The notes beneath the pieces are model-generated. The model was not told the DNA's origin, did not search any database, and saw nothing but the letters and a program-made list of their open reading frames with translations. From Deltaproteobacteria bacterium (GTDB lineage: Bacteria > Desulfobacterota > Desulfobulbia > Desulfobulbales > VMSU01): DNA of 20,971 nucleotides. The DNA lies in NCBI GenBank assembly GCA_021789795.1, contig JAJYJA010000023.1:1-20971 (forward strand), in the 5' to 3' direction. This document shows, piece by piece, positions 9,133 through 17,723 of the stretch (position 1 is the stretch's first letter; each line of letters begins with the position of its first letter). Both the position numbers and the translations under genes were made by a program.

Positions 9133-10548
9133 ATGAGTGAACAAGCTAATATCGGAAAAATTGTCCAGGTCATTGGGCCGGTTGTCGATGTCGAATTTAC
9201 CGCCGGCAACCTGCCGAAGATTGGCAACGCCCTGTTTTTGAGTAACCCCGGCATCAACGATGTCGCCGACAACCTGGTGTGTGAGGTGGCTCTGCATCTG
9301 GGCGATAACGTGGTGCGCACCGTGGCCATGGATCAGACCGACGGTCTGCGCCGGGGACAGGATTGCCGTGACTCCGGCGACTCCATCCGTATCCCGGTCG
9401 GCTCCCCGGCCCTGGGTCGGATCATGAACGTGGTCGGACGCCCGGTGGACGGCTTGGGCCCCATCAACTCCGACAAGACCGCCCCCATTCTGAAGCCCGC
9501 CCCCTCCTTCACCGAGCAGGATACCGAGGTGCACGTGCTTGAGACCGGGATCAAGGTTATCGACCTCCTGGTGCCCTTCCCCCGGGGCGGCAAGATGGGG
9601 CTGTTCGGCGGCGCCGGTTGCGGCAAGACGGTTATCATGATGGAGATGGTCAACAACATCGCAATGCACCACGGCGGCATCTCGGTGTTCTGCGGGGTCG
9701 GCGAGCGCACCCGCGAGGGCAACGACCTCTACCACGAGATGAAGGAGTCCGGGGTTCTGCCCAAGGCGGCCCTGGTGTACGGCCAGATGACCGAGCCCCC
9801 TGGAGCCCGTTCCCGGGTGGCCCTGACCGGATTGTCCGCCGCCGAGTACTTCCGCGACGAGGAGGGCCAGGACGTGCTCTTCTTCGTGGACAATATCTTC
9901 CGTTTCACCCAGGCGGGCGCCGAGGTGTCGGCGCTCCTGGGCCGCATCCCCTCGGCGGTCGGTTACCAGCCCACCCTAGGCACTGACCTGGGCGAGCTCC
10001 AGGAGCGCATCACCTCCACCACCAAGGGTTCGATCACCGCCGTCCAGTGCGTGTACGTGCCTGCCGACGACCTGACCGACCCGGCCCCGGCCACCACCTT
10101 CGCCCACTTGGACGGCACCGTGGTTCTCTCCCGGCAGATCGCCGAGCTGGGCATCTATCCGGCGGTGGACCCGCTCGACTCCACCTCCCGCATCCTTGAC
10201 CCCAACGTCCTGGGCGAGGAGCACTACCAGGTGGCCCGCCAGGTGCAGCAGACCCTGCAGAAGTACAAGAACCTGGCCGACATCATCGCCATCCTGGGCA
10301 TGGACGAGCTGTCCGAGGAAGACCAGCTCACCGTCAACCGGGCCCGGAAGATCCAGCGCTTCCTGTCGCAGCCCTTCTCGGTGGCCGAGGTCTTCACCGG
10401 CATGGCGGGCAAGTTCGTCAAGGTGGCCGATACGGTGCGCAGCTTCAGGGAGATCCTGGAGGGCAAGCACGACGCCCTGCCCGAGACCGCCTTCTACATG
10501 GTGGGCTCCATCGAAGAGGCGATTGAGAAGGCCAAAAAACAAAACTAA
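9133..10548 (+). CDS. atpD: F0F1 ATP synthase subunit beta
   Basis: A 471-residue catalytic subunit. Walker A is GGAGCGKT (159-166), with Cys where Val is usual. The catalytic Glu191 and Arg192 lie in GVGERTREGNDLY, 26 residues after the P-loop Lys as expected. FFVDNIFRFTQAG contains Walker B. DELSEED is at 391-397. A second unusual Cys precedes GVGER (SVFCGVGER). The start ATG follows gaggagg (9115-9121) by 11 bases. All active-site residues needed for ATP synthesis are present, so the Cys changes are probably tolerated variants. Confidence 0.97.
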   Translation: MSEQANIGKIVQVIGPVVDVEFTAGNLPKIGNALFLSNPGINDVADNLVCEVALHLGDNVVRTVAMDQTDGLRRGQDCRDSGDSIRIPVGSPALGRIMNVVGRPVDGLGPINSDKTAPILKPAPSFTEQDTEVHVLETGIKVIDLLVPFPRGGKMGLFGGAGCGKTVIMMEMVNNIAMHHGGISVFCGVGERTREGNDLYHEMKESGVLPKAALVYGQMTEPPGARSRVALTGLSAAEYFRDEEGQDVLFFVDNIFRFTQAGAEVSALLGRIPSAVGYQPTLGTDLGELQERITSTTKGSITAVQCVYVPADDLTDPAPATTFAHLDGTVVLSRQIAELGIYPAVDPLDSTSRILDPNVLGEEHYQVARQVQQTLQKYKNLADIIAILGMDELSEEDQLTVNRARKIQRFLSQPFSVAEVFTGMAGKFVKVADTVRSFREILEGKHDALPETAFYMVGSIEEAIEKAKKQN

Positions 10549-10557
10549 GGAACTCCG

Positions 10558-10974
10558 ATGGCAGAGAGAATACAGCTTGAAGTCGTGACCCCGAGCGGGC
10601 CGGTGGTGAGCGATACGGTCGATATCGTCACCGCCCCGGGGGTGGACGGCGAGTTTGGCGTCCTCGCCAATCATGCCCCCTTCTTGAGCACCATAAAGAT
10701 CGGGGCCTTGACCTACAAGCAGGGCAATACCTCCGAGATCCTCATGGTTAGCGGCGGGTTCTGCGAGGTCTCCAACAACAAGATCACCTTTCTGGTCGAG
10801 GCGGCGGAGCGGGGGCGTGACATCGATATCGAGCGGGCCTTGCGGGCCAAGGAGCGGGCTGAAAAACGCCTGGCCGCGGCTCAACGTCAGGAGGAGAACC
10901 TCAGCCAGGCTCGGGCCGAGGCGGCCCTGCAACGGGCCATCGCCCGGCTCAAGGTGAGTCAGGCCGCCAAATAA
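10558..10974 (+). CDS. atpC: F0F1 ATP synthase subunit epsilon
   Basis: A 138-residue rotor subunit. The N-terminal beta-sandwich begins IQLEVVTPSGPVVSD and contains the conserved GEFGVLANHAPFLS (about 31-44). The C-terminal helical hairpin (about 95-138) is rich in Arg, Ala and Glu and may act as the inhibitory arm. The start ATG is preceded by aaggaa, nine bases after the atpD stop. It is the last gene of the operon, followed 21 bases later by a strong terminator. Confidence 0.95.
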   Translation: MAERIQLEVVTPSGPVVSDTVDIVTAPGVDGEFGVLANHAPFLSTIKIGALTYKQGNTSEILMVSGGFCEVSNNKITFLVEAAERGRDIDIERALRAKERAEKRLAAAQRQEENLSQARAEAALQRAIARLKVSQAAK

Positions 10975-10995
10975 CTCTGGCCGTAAGTCGCAGAG

Positions 10996-11029
10996 AAAAA
11001 GCCGCATCTAGCAATAGATGCGGCTTTTT
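10996..11029. terminator. Bidirectional intrinsic terminator between atpC and cheX
   Basis: aaaaagccgcatcta (10996-11010), a 4-base gcaa loop and tagatgcggcttttt (11015-11029) form a perfect 15-bp stem. It has a T-run on one strand and the complementary A-run giving T's on the other. It serves the atp operon on the plus strand and cheX, ending at 11047, on the minus strand. The GCAA loop is a stable GNRA tetraloop. Confidence 0.93.
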
Positions 11030-11046
11030 CGTGTCCGGTGGGAGGG

Positions 11047-11517
11047 TTATTTTTCGGCCAGGTTGGCCTCGACCACGAAGTCGCCGTACTCGGTGGAGAA
11101 GGGGATGACGATGGTGGGGGCCTCGGTGCGGTAGGCGATCTCGATCCCCTGGCCGGTGACCATGGTGGGGGTGGCGAGGTCGAACTTGTGGTTCAGCTTG
11201 GCGAGCTGGGCCTTGGCGCCGCCGCAGATCATGTTGGTCAGTTCGCCCACCGCATCCACCACCTCGTCGTCGATCTTCTCCTTGGGCTCCTCGTAGAGCA
11301 TGTTGGCCACCACCCGCAGGATGCAGGACTCCGAAAAGCTCAGCACCATGCAGCCGCTGATGGTGTCGGAGGCCATGCCGATGATGCCGGTGATGGCCCC
11401 GTAGGAGTAGGTGTCCTCCTTCAGGGAGGGTTTGTGGGCCTTGACCGCCGTCTGGCACATGGTCTCCAGCACGTTCTTGGTGGCGGAGAGGAAGGGATTG
11501 ATGAATTCAACTTTCAT
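11047..11517 (-). CDS. cheX: CheX-type chemotaxis phosphatase
   Basis: A 156-residue cytoplasmic protein of the CheC/CheX family. The signature VVDAVGELTNMICGGAK holds the E-x-x-N catalytic pair, Glu92 and Asn95, which removes phosphate from phospho-CheY or related receiver domains. MKVEFINPFL at the N-terminus and the SFSE and TGIIGM strands also fit the family. The start ATG has aggaag seven bases upstream. No other chemotaxis gene is in the window, so its partner response regulator is unknown. It is transcribed convergently to the atp operon and divergently from the oxidoreductase gene. Confidence 0.88.
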   Translation of the reverse strand: MKVEFINPFLSATKNVLETMCQTAVKAHKPSLKEDTYSYGAITGIIGMASDTISGCMVLSFSESCILRVVANMLYEEPKEKIDDEVVDAVGELTNMICGGAKAQLAKLNHKFDLATPTMVTGQGIEIAYRTEAPTIVIPFSTEYGDFVVEANLAEK

Positions 11518-11727
11518 GGGGCTTCCTGTGGGGTTTGATAGGCGTTTGCAGGGGCGGGGTAGGCCCGGCAGTTGGTGCGCGGACAGGGCGGAGACGCCCT
11601 TTGGCTTAAGCCGTCCGAGTTGGGAATAGGCTGGGCTATAAACCGCAAGTTCTTTACACCAGTTAAGGCTAGCTAAAAATACCGGGCTTGTCTAGCCAGA
11701 GATCAACGTTTTTTTTGCGAGGGAGAG
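11518..11727. promoter_or_regulatory. Divergent intergenic region, cheX / oxidoreductase
   Basis: These 210 bases must hold promoters for both directions. For the plus strand, TTTACA at 11653-11658 and TAAAAA at 11674-11679 with a 15-base spacer are a weak candidate. A small 6-bp hairpin (agggcg, loop gaga, cgccct, 11585-11600) and a 10-base palindrome ggcttaagcc (11603-11612) lie closer to cheX. An interrupted ggctag/ctagcc pair surrounds the -10 candidate. No regulator can be assigned. Confidence 0.35.
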
Positions 11728-13137
11728 ATGAAACCAGCGGAGCGGATGGCGATTGCACGCCAACAACCCCAGGAGTTGAGCCCGGCTGAGCGGGTTAAGA
11801 GTTTTGCCGAGGTGGTCGCCGACTTAGACGAGCAGACCGCCAGGCTGGAGGCGGAGCGTTGCCTGCAATGCAAGAAGCCTACCTGCCGGGAGGGCTGTCC
11901 GATTCATAACGAGATACCCAAGTTTATCGCCCTGCTTCGGGAGGGGAGGATGGAGGAGGCCTACTGGGCCATCCGCGAGCAGAGTTCGCTGCCGGCGGTT
12001 TGCTCCCGGGTCTGCCCCCACGAGTTCCAGTGCGAGGGTCACTGCGTGCGGGCCAAGAAGGGCGAGGCGGTGGCCATCGGCATGCTGGAGCGTCACATCG
12101 TGGACTGGATGGTAGCAAAGGGCAAGGACCTGACCACCCCCTGCGCCCTGCCCAACGGCAAGAAGGTGGCCATCGTCGGCTCCGGGCCGGCGGGGATGAC
12201 GGTCGCCTACCACCTGGCCCATCTGGGATACGACTGCACCATCTTCGAGAGCCTGCCGGTGCTGGGTGGGATGCTCTCGGTGGGCATCCCCGCCTATCGG
12301 CTGCCGCGGGAGATCGTCAAGGCCGAGTTCGACGCCTTGAAAAACTGCGGGGTCAGGATCGTCAACAACTTAAGAATTGGCCAGGACAAGACCTTGGAAC
12401 AGTTGCGGGCCGAGGGTTTTGCGGCGGTGTTCTTAAGTCCGGGGGCGCATCGTAGCCGTAAGCTGGGTATCGAGGGCGAGGACTTGTCCGGGGTGTCGCA
12501 CGGGGTAGATTACCTCCGCGAGGTAAACCTGGGCCGCGAGATCGATCTGGGCCGGCGGGTAGTGGTGGTGGGGGGCGGCAACGTGGCCATCGACGTGGCC
12601 CGCACCGCCCTGCGCCGGGGGTCGGATCAGGTCTTCATCCTCTACCGCCGCACCAAGGCCGAGATGCCGGCCGCCAAGGCCGAGATCCATCACCTGGAGG
12701 AGGAGGGGGTCAAGATGGAGTTCCTGGCCGCGCCGGTAAAAATTAATGGGGAAAACGGCAGGGTAAAGGAGATCGAATGCCTGCGGATGAGGTTGGGCGA
12801 GTGCGACGCCTCGGGCCGCTGCCGGCCGGTGGTCATCGAGGGCTCGAACTTCATGATCGAGGCCGACGCCATCATCGCCGCCATCAGCCAGGACGTGGAT
12901 CTTGAGGCCAGCGTCGGGCAGGAGGTCGCCACCAGCCGCTGGGGCACCTACACGGTGGACGAGGAGACCCTGCAAACCAGCGTCCCCTGGATCTTCGCCG
13001 GCGGCGACGCGGTGCTAGGACCCCAGACCGCGGCCAAGGCGGTGTATCAGGGCAAGTTGGCGGCGGAGTCCATCCACCGGTTTATCGAGGGGAGAGACCT
13101 GAAGGAGGGGCGGATGCCGCCGGGTGCGGTTAGCTGA
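11728..13137 (+). CDS. Glutamate synthase small-subunit-like NAD(P)H oxidoreductase (GltD/NfnB family)
   Basis: A 469-residue flavoprotein. The N-terminal Fe-S domain has Cys45, 48, 53, 57 and Cys92, 96, 102, 106. The first dinucleotide fold, presumably FAD, has IVGSGPAG (149-156). The second, presumably NAD(P)H, has VVGGGNVAID (280-289), followed by the family's RRTKAEMPA. The C-terminus shows IFAGGDAVLGPQTAAKAV, which closes the FAD site. Such proteins pass electrons from NADPH to a glutamate synthase large subunit (GltB) or act as the NfnB half of electron-bifurcating transhydrogenase. Neither gltB nor nfnA adjoins it, so the partner is unknown and it may act alone, as 'homotetrameric' GltA of anaerobes and archaea does. 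The start ATG follows gagggag closely. Confidence 0.88.
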   Translation: MKPAERMAIARQQPQELSPAERVKSFAEVVADLDEQTARLEAERCLQCKKPTCREGCPIHNEIPKFIALLREGRMEEAYWAIREQSSLPAVCSRVCPHEFQCEGHCVRAKKGEAVAIGMLERHIVDWMVAKGKDLTTPCALPNGKKVAIVGSGPAGMTVAYHLAHLGYDCTIFESLPVLGGMLSVGIPAYRLPREIVKAEFDALKNCGVRIVNNLRIGQDKTLEQLRAEGFAAVFLSPGAHRSRKLGIEGEDLSGVSHGVDYLREVNLGREIDLGRRVVVVGGGNVAIDVARTALRRGSDQVFILYRRTKAEMPAAKAEIHHLEEEGVKMEFLAAPVKINGENGRVKEIECLRMRLGECDASGRCRPVVIEGSNFMIEADAIIAAISQDVDLEASVGQEVATSRWGTYTVDEETLQTSVPWIFAGGDAVLGPQTAAKAVYQGKLAAESIHRFIEGRDLKEGRMPPGAVS

Positions 13138-13164
13138 TCCCAGCCCGCGCCCCGTGGTCTTGCC

Positions 13165-13204
13165 CGACGCCCCCTTGGCCCCTTGGTCAGCGGGGCGTCG
13201 CCTT
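13165..13204 (+). terminator. Probable terminator of the oxidoreductase gene
   Basis: cgacgcccc (13165-13173) and ggggcgtcg (13192-13200) form a perfect 9-bp GC-rich stem with an 18-base loop, followed by cctttt. The right arm overlaps the last codons of the convergent amidase gene. The T-run is short, so efficiency is uncertain. There is no T-run for the minus strand. Confidence 0.5.
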
Positions 13205-15040
13205 TTGGGCCTTTGGCGACGGTTCCTGGTCACTGGCGGCCAGTCCCCGCTGCACCTGGACCGCCGGGTGGCAGCCGGCGGCGCTTAAGCTCGCGGCGTA
13301 CTTCATCACCCCGTCGGTGATGCTGTCCGCCAGGGCCTGGATATAGCGCTCGTCTCGCAGACGACGGGCCTCGAGCGGGTTGCTGACAAAGGCGATCTCG
13401 GTGAGGATGGAGGGCATCTGGGCGCCGATCAGCACCACGAAGGGGGCCTTCTTCACCCCGTGGCTGGTGATCTCGGGATAGCTCCGGCCCAGGTCGGTGA
13501 TCAGCCGGCTCTGGACGATGCCGGCCAGCCGGGCCGATTCGTCCTTCTTGGTGTTCTGCATCAGGCTGCTTAAGATGTGTTGCAGGTCGCTCACCTGATG
13601 GCTGGAGGCGGAGTTTTCCAGGGCCGCCACCCCCTGCTCGGCGTCGTTGCCCGCCAGGTCTAGGTAGTAGGTCTCGATGCCGTGTGGCTTGGGCGACTTG
13701 GAGGAGTTGGCGTGGATGGAGATGAACAGGTCGCCGCCCTTGGCGTTGGCGATGGCGGTTCGCTCCTCCAGGGGGATGAAGACGTCGGTGCTGCGGGTCA
13801 GTACCACTTGGAGGCCCATCTTGTTGGCGATGTCCCGAGCCACCCTTTTCGCCACCTTCAAGACCACGTCTTTTTCCTTTAAGCCTCCCACCCCGATGGC
13901 ACCCGGGTCCTTGCCGCCGTGGCCGGGGTCGATGACCAGCCGGCGGATGCTCAGCCCCAGTTGCTGGGCCAGGGAGGTGGGGGCGGCGGGCGGGGCGTTG
14001 GGCAGGGTGAGGATGGGCCTGGTGGCGGTAGGCGGGGGGCTGACCTCGGCCCGGTTTTCCCGAGCCGGGGGGCCGGGCAGGGGCGGGAGGGTGGCGTTGG
14101 CCGTGCCCTTGACATCGACCACGATCCTAAAGGGGTCTTCCAGGCTGGAGATCTTGTAGTCCGAAATCGTCTGGGCGTCGAGCACCACCCGCACCGTCTG
14201 GGGGTCGAACTGGGCGCTGCGCACCTGATGCAGGAGCCCGTCCTTGACCGGGATGGCCGTCTGTCCGTGACGGGCGAGCCGGCAATTCTTGAGGTTGACG
14301 TAGAGCCGGCGGGGCTGGTTGCCGGTCTTTTTTAGTAGATGGCCGGAAAAGGTCACTGGCGCCGAGGTCTCGATAACCACCCGGGTGTAGCTCTTGGTGC
14401 TCCAGGGCCGGATGTCGGTCAGTTCGGCCTCCTCGCCGCCGGGTGTCGCCGCCGGGCGGGCCGGGGGTTGGGCCTCGTCCCTGGCCGCCTGGGGGGCGGG
14501 CGGGGTCTGCTTAAGCTTGTGCAGCATGGCGGTGGCCGCCTGGGCCAGGTCTGGCTTGGGGTTAGAGGCGAGCAGCCGGTTCAAGGTCTGGGCCGCGGCC
14601 TGGGGGTCGTGGCGGTCTTCGGCCAGCAGGGTGGCGCTTCTAAACAGGGACTCGGCGGCCAGGGGGTGTTGCGGGAAACGGGATGCCAGTTGCTGGTAGA
14701 GGTTTAAGGCCGTATTCAGGTCCCCGGCCTCCCCGAATTTTTTGTACATCTCGGCGTACAGATCCCCTTGGCGGTAGAGGATGTCGGGGGCTTGCGGCTG
14801 GTGGGGATTCAACTGGTAGGCGCGCTGCATGGCCTCGGCGCAGGCGAGCCAGCTGGGGCGATTCTGGGCCAGGTGGGGGGCGAAATCAAGGGCGTGACAG
14901 CGGGCCTGGGCCAGGCGGTAGGCCTTGGCGGCCGCCCGGTCGGCCTCAGGGCCCGCCTGGCTGGAGGAGGCGAACCAGAGCGGCAGCAAGGCCAGCATTA
15001 GCAGCCCCAGCCGGGCGGTGATTTTTGGGCGTTGCGGCAT
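13187..15040 (-). CDS. N-acetylmuramoyl-L-alanine amidase with TPR-like and AMIN domains
   Basis: A 617-residue exported peptidoglycan hydrolase of the AmiC type. It has a signal peptide (residues 1-29, hydrophobic core LGLLMLALLPLWFA, likely cut after SSSQA) and a TPR-like helical part (about 85-175). A Pro/Ala linker, an AMIN domain (about 206-312) and a second Pro-rich linker follow. The Amidase_3 catalytic domain (about 366-585) has zinc ligands His374 in DPGHGG, Glu389 in LKEKD and His443 in SIHAN, with catalytic Glu548 in LTEIAFVSNP. It cleaves the amide between MurNAc and L-Ala, usually in cell separation; AMIN directs it to the septum or envelope. A short non-conserved tail follows. 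The start lies four bases after the mutS stop, so it is probably translated from the mutS mRNA. The N-terminal TPR extension is less common than AMIN alone. Confidence 0.93.
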   Translation of the reverse strand: MPQRPKITARLGLLMLALLPLWFASSSQAGPEADRAAAKAYRLAQARCHALDFAPHLAQNRPSWLACAEAMQRAYQLNPHQPQAPDILYRQGDLYAEMYKKFGEAGDLNTALNLYQQLASRFPQHPLAAESLFRSATLLAEDRHDPQAAAQTLNRLLASNPKPDLAQAATAMLHKLKQTPPAPQAARDEAQPPARPAATPGGEEAELTDIRPWSTKSYTRVVIETSAPVTFSGHLLKKTGNQPRRLYVNLKNCRLARHGQTAIPVKDGLLHQVRSAQFDPQTVRVVLDAQTISDYKISSLEDPFRIVVDVKGTANATLPPLPGPPARENRAEVSPPPTATRPILTLPNAPPAAPTSLAQQLGLSIRRLVIDPGHGGKDPGAIGVGGLKEKDVVLKVAKRVARDIANKMGLQVVLTRSTDVFIPLEERTAIANAKGGDLFISIHANSSKSPKPHGIETYYLDLAGNDAEQGVAALENSASSHQVSDLQHILSSLMQNTKKDESARLAGIVQSRLITDLGRSYPEITSHGVKKAPFVVLIGAQMPSILTEIAFVSNPLEARRLRDERYIQALADSITDGVMKYAASLSAAGCHPAVQVQRGLAASDQEPSPKAQKATPR

Positions 15041-15044
15041 GGGG

Positions 15045-17723
15045 TCAGTCCGGGGTGGCGTCGCGCAGGGCTTTTAGTTCATACACCAGGGTCAGGGCCT
15101 CGATGGGGGTTAAACGGTCGGGCTCCACCTTGTCCAGCCGGGTGTGCAGCGGATCCGGGGCCGGGGCGAACAGCGAAAGTTGACATGGCCCCTCCGGCCG
15201 CTCCTGGCCGGATTGGGAGATGCGGGGTTTACCATACTGGTTTAGTTCGCCTTTTTCAATGTTGTGCAGCAACTCCTCGGCCCGGGCGATGACCTTGGGC
15301 GGCACCCCGGCCAGGGCCGCCACCTGGATGCCGTAGCTGCGGCTGGCGCCGCCGGCCAGGAGTTTGTGTAGAAAGATAATGGTGTTGTTCCATTCGCGCA
15401 CCCCGATGTTGAAATTTTTTATCCGCGGGTTAGTGATCGCCAGCTCGGTCAGCTCGTGGTAGTGGGTGGCGAAGAGGGTCTTCACCCCCCGGCCGTTTTT
15501 GTTCACCAGGTCTTCGGTGACCGCCCAGGCGATGGCCAGGCCGTCGAAGGTGCTGGTGCCCCGGCCGATCTCGTCCAGGATGACCAGGCTCTTGTCGGTG
15601 GCGTGGTGCAGGATGTTGGCGGTCTCGTTCATCTCCACCATGAAGGTGGATTGGCCTTGGCGCAGGTTGTCCATCGCCCCCACCCGGGTGAAGATGCGAT
15701 CCACCACCCCGATCTTGGCCGTCTGGGCGGGGACGAAGCTGCCCACCTGGGCCATGAGGACGATTAGGGCGGTCTGGCGGAGCACGGTGGACTTGCCGGC
15801 CATGTTGGGGCCGGTGATGATCAGCACCTCGCTCGTCTCCTGATCGAGGCGGATGTCGTTGGGCACGAAGCGGCCCGGAGGCAGGGCCAGCTCGATCACC
15901 GGGTGCCGGCCCTCCTCGATGACGATCTCCTCACCCTCGTCCACCTGGGGCCGGATGTATTTGCGTTTGCGGGCCACCTCGGCCAGGCAGCACAGGAAGT
16001 CGAGCCGGGCCAGTTGGCCGGCGGTGGTAAGGACCCGGGCGCTGTTTTCCGCCGCCTTGGCCCGCAGGCGGGTAAAGAGCTCGTATTCCAGCTCCACCCG
16101 CCGTTCCTCGGCGCCCAGTACCTTGGTCTCGAATTCCTTGAGTTCCGGGGTGATGAAGCGCTCGGCGTTGGCTAAGGTCTGCTTGCGGAGGAAGTGCTCC
16201 GGCACCTTGGTCATCTGTGCCCGGCTGACCTCCAGGTAATAGCCGAAGACGCGGTTGAAGCCGATCTTTAGGTTGTTGATCCCGGAGCGGGCCTTTTCCT
16301 GGTTTTCCAGGTCGAGGATCAGCCGCTTGCCGTTGGTTAGGATGAGGACGATCTCGTCCAGTTCGGGGTCGAAGCCCTCCTTGATCAGGTGGCCGTCCCG
16401 CAGGGTGAGGGGGGCGTCCTCCCTTAGGCTTGATTCCAGAAGCGTCACCAGGTCGGGCAGGGGGTCGAGGCCGTTACGGATATCATGCAGGATGGCGGGC
16501 CGTTCCCCCTCCAGGAGCTGTCCCAGCAACGGCAACTGGGCGAGCGACTGTTTCAAGGCCAGCAGGTCGCGGGCGTTGGCGGTCCCTAGCACCACCCGGC
16601 TGTTTAGCCGCTCCAGGTCGTAAACTTGGGCCAGAAGCTCGCGCAGCCGGGAGCGCAGTTCGGGTTGGCGGAGCAGGTGGCTTACCGCCTCCAGGCGGCG
16701 GTTGATCCGGGCGCTGTCCCGCAGGGGGAAGAGCAGGTTCTTCTTGAGCAGCCGGGCGCCCATCGGGGTCTGGGTGAAGTCGAGGGTGGCCAGGAGCGAG
16801 CCCTCCCGGGTGCCGCCGACGATGGTCTGGGTCAGCTCCAGGTTGCGGCGGGAGGCGTCGTCGATGATCAGCAGGTTGTCCGGGGTCAGGGGGGTGAGCC
16901 GTTCGATGTGGGCGAGACTGGCCTTTTGGGTCTCGGTCAGGTAGGCCAAGAGCCCGCCCGCGGCCTGGACGCCGCGTTCCAGACCCTCGCAGCCGAAGCC
17001 GGCCAGGCTCGCGGTGCCGAAGTGAGCCAGCAGCCGTTCCCGGCTGGCGGGGGGCTGGAAGTTGTCCGCCGGCCGGCGGGTTATGCAAAGCGGCAGGAGT
17101 TGCCGGGCCTCCTCGATCAACCGGGAGAGCCCCTCGGGGAGGGGATCGGGGGCCACCAGCTCGGCGGGGCGCAGGCGGCACAGCTCGTCGATGACTAGCC
17201 CCGGCCCCTCGCACTCGCCGGCCAGAAATTCGCCGGTGGACAGATCGAGCAGGCTTAGCCCCCAGGGCCCGCCACCCGTGGGCGGCAGGACGGCGGCGAC
17301 ATAGACGTTGCTCTTGCCGTCCAAGAGCCCCTCTTCGGTAATCAGCCCGGGGGTGACCACCCGGGTGATCTCGCGTTTGACCATCCCCTTGACGAGCTTG
17401 GGGTCTTCCATCTGCTCGCAGATCGCCACCTTGAATCCGGCCCGAACCAGCCGGGCCAGGTAGCCGTGGACGGCGTGGCAGGGCACCCCGCACATGGGCA
17501 CCCGGCTATCCTCGTCGTCCTTGCTGTTGCGGGAGGTGAGGGTCAGTCCCAGCACCCGGGAGGCGGTCTTGGCGTCCTCGAAGAACATCTCGTAGAAGTC
17601 GCCTAAGCGGTAGAAGAGCAGGGCGTCCGGGTGCTGGGCCCTGATCTCCAGGTACTGGCGGAGCATGGGGGTGATCTTGACCTGGTCGGGGACGGCGGCC
17701 GGGGGCGGGAGGTCGGGGTTCAT
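15045..17723 (-). CDS. mutS: DNA mismatch repair protein MutS
   Basis: An 892-residue cytoplasmic mismatch sensor. The N-terminal mismatch-binding motif is GDFYEMF with Phe43 and Glu45, corresponding to the F-x-E that stacks on mispaired bases. The connector, lever and clamp domains follow. Walker A is GPNMAGKS (638-645), Walker B lies in LVILDEIGRGTSTFDG, and ATHYHEL is the conserved switch motif. The C-terminal helix-turn-helix dimerisation region and a short tail are present. ATG 17723 is chosen over an upstream start in the same frame (18032). It overlaps the previous gene as ATGA and places ITPMLRQYL at the usual spot, whereas the upstream residues resemble no MutS. mutL is not in the window. 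Confidence 0.97.
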   Translation of the reverse strand: MNPDLPPPAAVPDQVKITPMLRQYLEIRAQHPDALLFYRLGDFYEMFFEDAKTASRVLGLTLTSRNSKDDEDSRVPMCGVPCHAVHGYLARLVRAGFKVAICEQMEDPKLVKGMVKREITRVVTPGLITEEGLLDGKSNVYVAAVLPPTGGGPWGLSLLDLSTGEFLAGECEGPGLVIDELCRLRPAELVAPDPLPEGLSRLIEEARQLLPLCITRRPADNFQPPASRERLLAHFGTASLAGFGCEGLERGVQAAGGLLAYLTETQKASLAHIERLTPLTPDNLLIIDDASRRNLELTQTIVGGTREGSLLATLDFTQTPMGARLLKKNLLFPLRDSARINRRLEAVSHLLRQPELRSRLRELLAQVYDLERLNSRVVLGTANARDLLALKQSLAQLPLLGQLLEGERPAILHDIRNGLDPLPDLVTLLESSLREDAPLTLRDGHLIKEGFDPELDEIVLILTNGKRLILDLENQEKARSGINNLKIGFNRVFGYYLEVSRAQMTKVPEHFLRKQTLANAERFITPELKEFETKVLGAEERRVELEYELFTRLRAKAAENSARVLTTAGQLARLDFLCCLAEVARKRKYIRPQVDEGEEIVIEEGRHPVIELALPPGRFVPNDIRLDQETSEVLIITGPNMAGKSTVLRQTALIVLMAQVGSFVPAQTAKIGVVDRIFTRVGAMDNLRQGQSTFMVEMNETANILHHATDKSLVILDEIGRGTSTFDGLAIAWAVTEDLVNKNGRGVKTLFATHYHELTELAITNPRIKNFNIGVREWNNTIIFLHKLLAGGASRSYGIQVAALAGVPPKVIARAEELLHNIEKGELNQYGKPRISQSGQERPEGPCQLSLFAPAPDPLHTRLDKVEPDRLTPIEALTLVYELKALRDATPD

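Noticed and set aside
11630..11670. Sigma-54 promoter for cheX
   Set aside because: GG and GC elements resembling -24/-12 are found on the minus strand, but their spacing is two bases too long.
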